A model generated the notes under the pieces. It searched no databases and was not told the origin of the DNA. It saw only the letters and a list, made by a program, of their open reading frames with translations. A program made the translations under genes and the position numbers. From Pseudorhodobacter sp. (GTDB lineage Bacteria; Pseudomonadota; Alphaproteobacteria; Rhodobacterales; Rhodobacteraceae), in NCBI GenBank assembly GCA_024642045.1, contig JAHEBX010000006.1, forward strand, positions 1-47,469: a DNA stretch of 47,469 nucleotides, written 5' to 3'. The first letter of the stretch is position 1. Each line of letters starts with the position of its first letter. Below are positions 45,265 to 47,469 of the stretch, piece by piece.

Positions 45265-46338
45265 TCAGCCACCAAAGATGGCGGCCTCGGGAATGAAATA
45301 CTGTTCTTTGCCGATGGTAATGTTGAAGGTGCCACCCTGAAGCATTGAGGTCATCTGCTGCTCTCCATCGGCTTGCGAGAAGTCATAGCTTTCCGCCGTG
45401 CCGTTCTCGAAGAAGATCAGCCGCGTGGTCCCGTCGGGCCAGGTGATCGACAGGTCGGCACTGCCGTTGCCCCGGCGGACAACGCCGAACGTGCAAGTTG
45501 TCTGCGGGGAGTCGCCACGAATGCAGTCGATCGGGCCGGTCGCGTTGAAATTGGTGCCCGGGACCAGTGCGTCGACGGACTCGACCGGAGCCTGTTCGGG
45601 AAGCTGCGTCGCGACACCGCCGAGCGCGGGATCGCTGCCCTCGATCAGGAAATCGCCCGAAGCCCAGCCTTGGTATCCGGGATCAGCCAAAGTGGCCACG
45701 TTGCACCAGCGACGGCCTTCCGCATTCTTACAGCCAAGGTTGCGCACGACTGTGCCACGCGAAAGCTTGACAATGATGCCGGCGCCCGATGACGCATCGC
45801 TGCGCAGGTTCAGCGTGCCCGCGCCCGTGGTGCGGACTTCAAAGAAATCGGGACCACCTGCCAAACCGTCGGCAAAATCATTTTGAACCATTCCTTCGCT
45901 TTTACCATCGATCCCGATGTTCAGCGTAAAATTGGCCGTCTCGGCACGTCGCGCGGCATTGCGATAGAGGTATACAGAAATCGTATACTCTCCCGACGTC
46001 GGCAAAACCCCGTCAAAACGGTTGATGTCGGGCACCATTGCTCCGATGTTTTCGCTGACGGCCAGCGCCTCGTCACCCGGGCCTTGACCGGGGCCGTAAA
46101 CATTGAAGTAGGAAGAGGTATTGTCGGTGGTCATCGAAATCTGCATCGTCTGTCCGGCGTTGGCGCCCAACTTGTAAAGCACCATGTCGTAACCTTTGAC
46201 GCGGTCTTTGATCGTCGTGCCGCTGGCCCCCGCAGCAAAGTGAACTTGGACTGTTCGCACATCATCCTGGGCCTGGCCCAAGCCGGGTGCGAAGGCCGCG
46301 ACGGCCATGGCAAGTGTTAGGGCAATCCTTAGTTTCAT
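45265..46338 (-). CDS. Secreted SH3-domain protein, paralogue A
   Basis: A 357-residue exported protein. A signal peptide (1-23, ending GQA) is followed by a beta-rich domain (about 28-140: GYDMVLYKLGANAGQTMQISM... YFNVYGPGQGPGDEAL... YTISVYLYRNAARR) that resembles PPC-type or inhibitor-like domains. A bacterial SH3 domain follows (about 172-232: GTLNLRSDASSGAGIIVKLSRGTVVRNLGC...WCNVATLADPGYQGWASGDFL). A C-terminal domain (about 265-357) contains FGVVRRGNGSADLSI and ends in [12 protein letters not shown] precedes the ATG. A close paralogue lies 82 bp upstream and a lipoprotein gene 55 bp downstream. The function is unknown. Confidence 0.85.
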   Translation of the reverse strand: MKLRIALTLAMAVAAFAPGLGQAQDDVRTVQVHFAAGASGTTIKDRVKGYDMVLYKLGANAGQTMQISMTTDNTSSYFNVYGPGQGPGDEALAVSENIGAMVPDINRFDGVLPTSGEYTISVYLYRNAARRAETANFTLNIGIDGKSEGMVQNDFADGLAGGPDFFEVRTTGAGTLNLRSDASSGAGIIVKLSRGTVVRNLGCKNAEGRRWCNVATLADPGYQGWASGDFLIEGSDPALGGVATQLPEQAPVESVDALVPGTNFNATGPIDCIRGDSPQTTCTFGVVRRGNGSADLSITWPDGTTRLIFFENGTAESYDFSQADGEQQMTSMLQGGTFNITIGKEQYFIPEAAIFGG

Positions 46339-46420
46339 CTGGTGCTCCTCTGGGTTTGGGTTCGTGCCACCGAAATCGCTTGGGCGATTTGGTCAAAGTT
46401 GAGGTGTGCGTTTCAACGCT

Positions 46421-47469
46421 TCAGCCACCAAAAAGAATCGTATTCGGAACAATATATTTCTCAAGTCCACCAATCATGACGACCACATCGCTTCCCTTCC
46501 ATTCGGCAAAAATCTCACCCTTGCCCGTCGAGTTGATTGGCCGACCGCCGGAAAACTCGATACGGCGCTGTACGCTGGGCAGAAGCGTCACAGTCAGCGT
46601 GGCATTTCCGTTCCCGCGCCGGATGACAGTGTAGGGACAGCTTGCGATGATGCCCAAAGCCTCGCATCTGATCCTGCCGCTGGTTGTGACCGGAGCTTGG
46701 CCGGGCAGTTGCGCGGCCGTGCCGGCGGCCGGTGCGCGGGCCGGTCGCAGATAAGTGGCCGACGCCCATCCGGACCGACGCGGTTGGCCGATGCGATGGA
46801 CCTCACACCAGCTTTGTCCGCTCTGATTCACCGAACAGCCAAGGTTGCGGACGACCTCTCCCATCGGCAAACGCTCGACGATACCGAAGCTGGTCGACGG
46901 TCCGGCCCGCATGTTCAGTCTGTCGCCCGCTGCGAGACCAGCGACCGCAAGATACGCGCTGCCAAGGCCAGACGGCTGGTTGCCCGGCGCGGCAGGAAGC
47001 TGCGCGGCCGCACCGCTGCGGATCGCAAGGTCGATGGTAAAGCGCGTGCTTTCACCCCTGCGCGCCGCCGCCCGGTACAGAAAGACCGAAAGAGTGTAGA
47101 CGCCGTCAGACGGCAGCGTGACCTTGATGCTGTTTGGCTGCGCAACATTCGTCCCGATCTGGTTTCCGATCGCCAGTGCCTGATCGCCCGGCCTTTTCCC
47201 CGGAGCGTAAAGGTTGAAGCTGGTCCCGGCATTGGTTGCCGAAAGCGCTGCCGTCAGAACCTGCCCCTTCGCGGCGCGGACCTGGTACAGAACCATCTCG
47301 CGCCCGGTCAGCCCGCCCTGCAACCTGATAGAGGAGCTCCCTTTCGCGAATTCGACACGGGTGCTGCGCGTTTCCTGACCTTGCGCACTTACGGCGAGGG
47401 GGAGCGTCGCGCAGGCTGCAAGGATCAGCAGGGTTAGAAATGCCTTGGACGTCGCCGCGCGTATGATGC
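46421..47469 (-). CDS. Secreted SH3-domain protein, paralogue B, N-terminus cut
   Basis: At least 349 residues, open to the right edge. The track starts at TTG 47323, but the frame continues upstream through KAFLTLLILAACATLPLAVSAQGQ, a signal peptide, with no start codon before the window ends. The architecture is the same as paralogue A: a beta domain (REMVLYQVRAAKGQVLTAAL... FNLYAPGKRPGDQALA... YTLSVFLYRAAARR), an SH3 domain (DRLNMRAGPSTSFGIVERLPMGEVVRNLGC...WCEVHR...GWASATYL), and a C-terminal domain with YTVIRRGNGNATLTV ending ILFGG. It is probably the first gene of a three-gene operon with paralogue A and the lipoprotein. Confidence 0.83.
   Translation of the reverse strand, partial: IIRAATSKAFLTLLILAACATLPLAVSAQGQETRSTRVEFAKGSSSIRLQGGLTGREMVLYQVRAAKGQVLTAALSATNAGTSFNLYAPGKRPGDQALAIGNQIGTNVAQPNSIKVTLPSDGVYTLSVFLYRAAARRGESTRFTIDLAIRSGAAAQLPAAPGNQPSGLGSAYLAVAGLAAGDRLNMRAGPSTSFGIVERLPMGEVVRNLGCSVNQSGQSWCEVHRIGQPRRSGWASATYLRPARAPAAGTAAQLPGQAPVTTSGRIRCEALGIIASCPYTVIRRGNGNATLTVTLLPSVQRRIEFSGGRPINSTGKGEIFAEWKGSDVVVMIGGLEKYIVPNTILFGG

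Noticed and set aside
1-47469. Prophage, IS elements, CRISPR arrays, integrons, rRNA operon
   Set aside because: No transposase, integrase, capsid, cas gene, regular spaced repeats or rRNA sequence was seen on either strand.

Overview
The window is an ordinary chromosomal segment from an alphaproteobacterium, most likely Rhodobacterales (Rhodobacter/Roseobacter group). The evidence is the high GC content with strong G/C third-position bias, a GTTC-N7-GTTC SOS box in front of lexA, the gene order trpG-trpD-trpC-moaC-moeA-lexA, an alphaproteobacterial-type ValRS with a large insertion, and a CCCGAGGATATTT hairpin repeat of the kind seen between genes in this order. I see no phage, IS element, CRISPR array, rRNA or plasmid feature. 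Species cannot be named from the sequence alone.

Layout. 1-4.4 kb (minus strand): the 3'-truncated valS, a two-domain VOC protein and an Lrp/AsnC regulator. 4.6-10.1 kb (plus): a eukaryotic-type ornithine decarboxylase, an orphan molybdenum hydroxylase large subunit, a DUF2235 alpha/beta hydrolase that appears to start at CTG, and a probable N-carbamoylputrescine amidase, so two putrescine-forming enzymes flank two unrelated genes. 10.1-13.7 kb (minus): an acyltransferase-like membrane protein, gltA and gltX. 13.8-15.9 kb (plus): a ComEC/Rec2-like protein overlapping the 3' end of lexA. 15.9-20.7 kb (minus): trpGDC-moaC-moeA-lexA, tightly overlapped. 20.8-23.1 kb (plus): a divergent polysaccharide deacetylase and a membrane-anchored NYN nuclease sit between trpG and trpE. 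23.1-26.5 kb (minus): ppiD-like gene followed by trpE. 26.7-30.3 kb (minus): a compact run fabI-lysE-gpt-DUF2127-aminotransferase. 30.4-36.7 kb (plus): pdxH, a double cold-shock protein, DUF192, tRNA-Pro(TGG), selO, an XRE-cupin regulator and the kbl-tdh threonine degradation operon, whose promoter is studded with three copies of a TCCGTTA-N3-TGGA motif.

From about 36.7 kb onward coding density drops and the genes look more accessory. There is a structured 436-bp gap, a small Thr-rich secreted protein, a GMC dehydrogenase with its small subunit, a region resembling a decayed gene, an outer membrane beta-barrel, a serine hydrolase fused to a META domain, two small stress/membrane proteins, a LysR regulator followed by an 18-bp perfect palindrome, a lipoprotein, and two tandem paralogous secreted SH3 proteins, the last running off the window.

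No single spectacular new system stands out. The most useful leads are the tandem SH3/lipoprotein locus, the triple operator at kbl-tdh together with a Tdh lacking the zinc-lobe cysteines, the CTG-started DUF2235 gene, the conserved hairpin repeat and the structured region after tdh. All functional calls are from reading the protein sequences; no database search was run.
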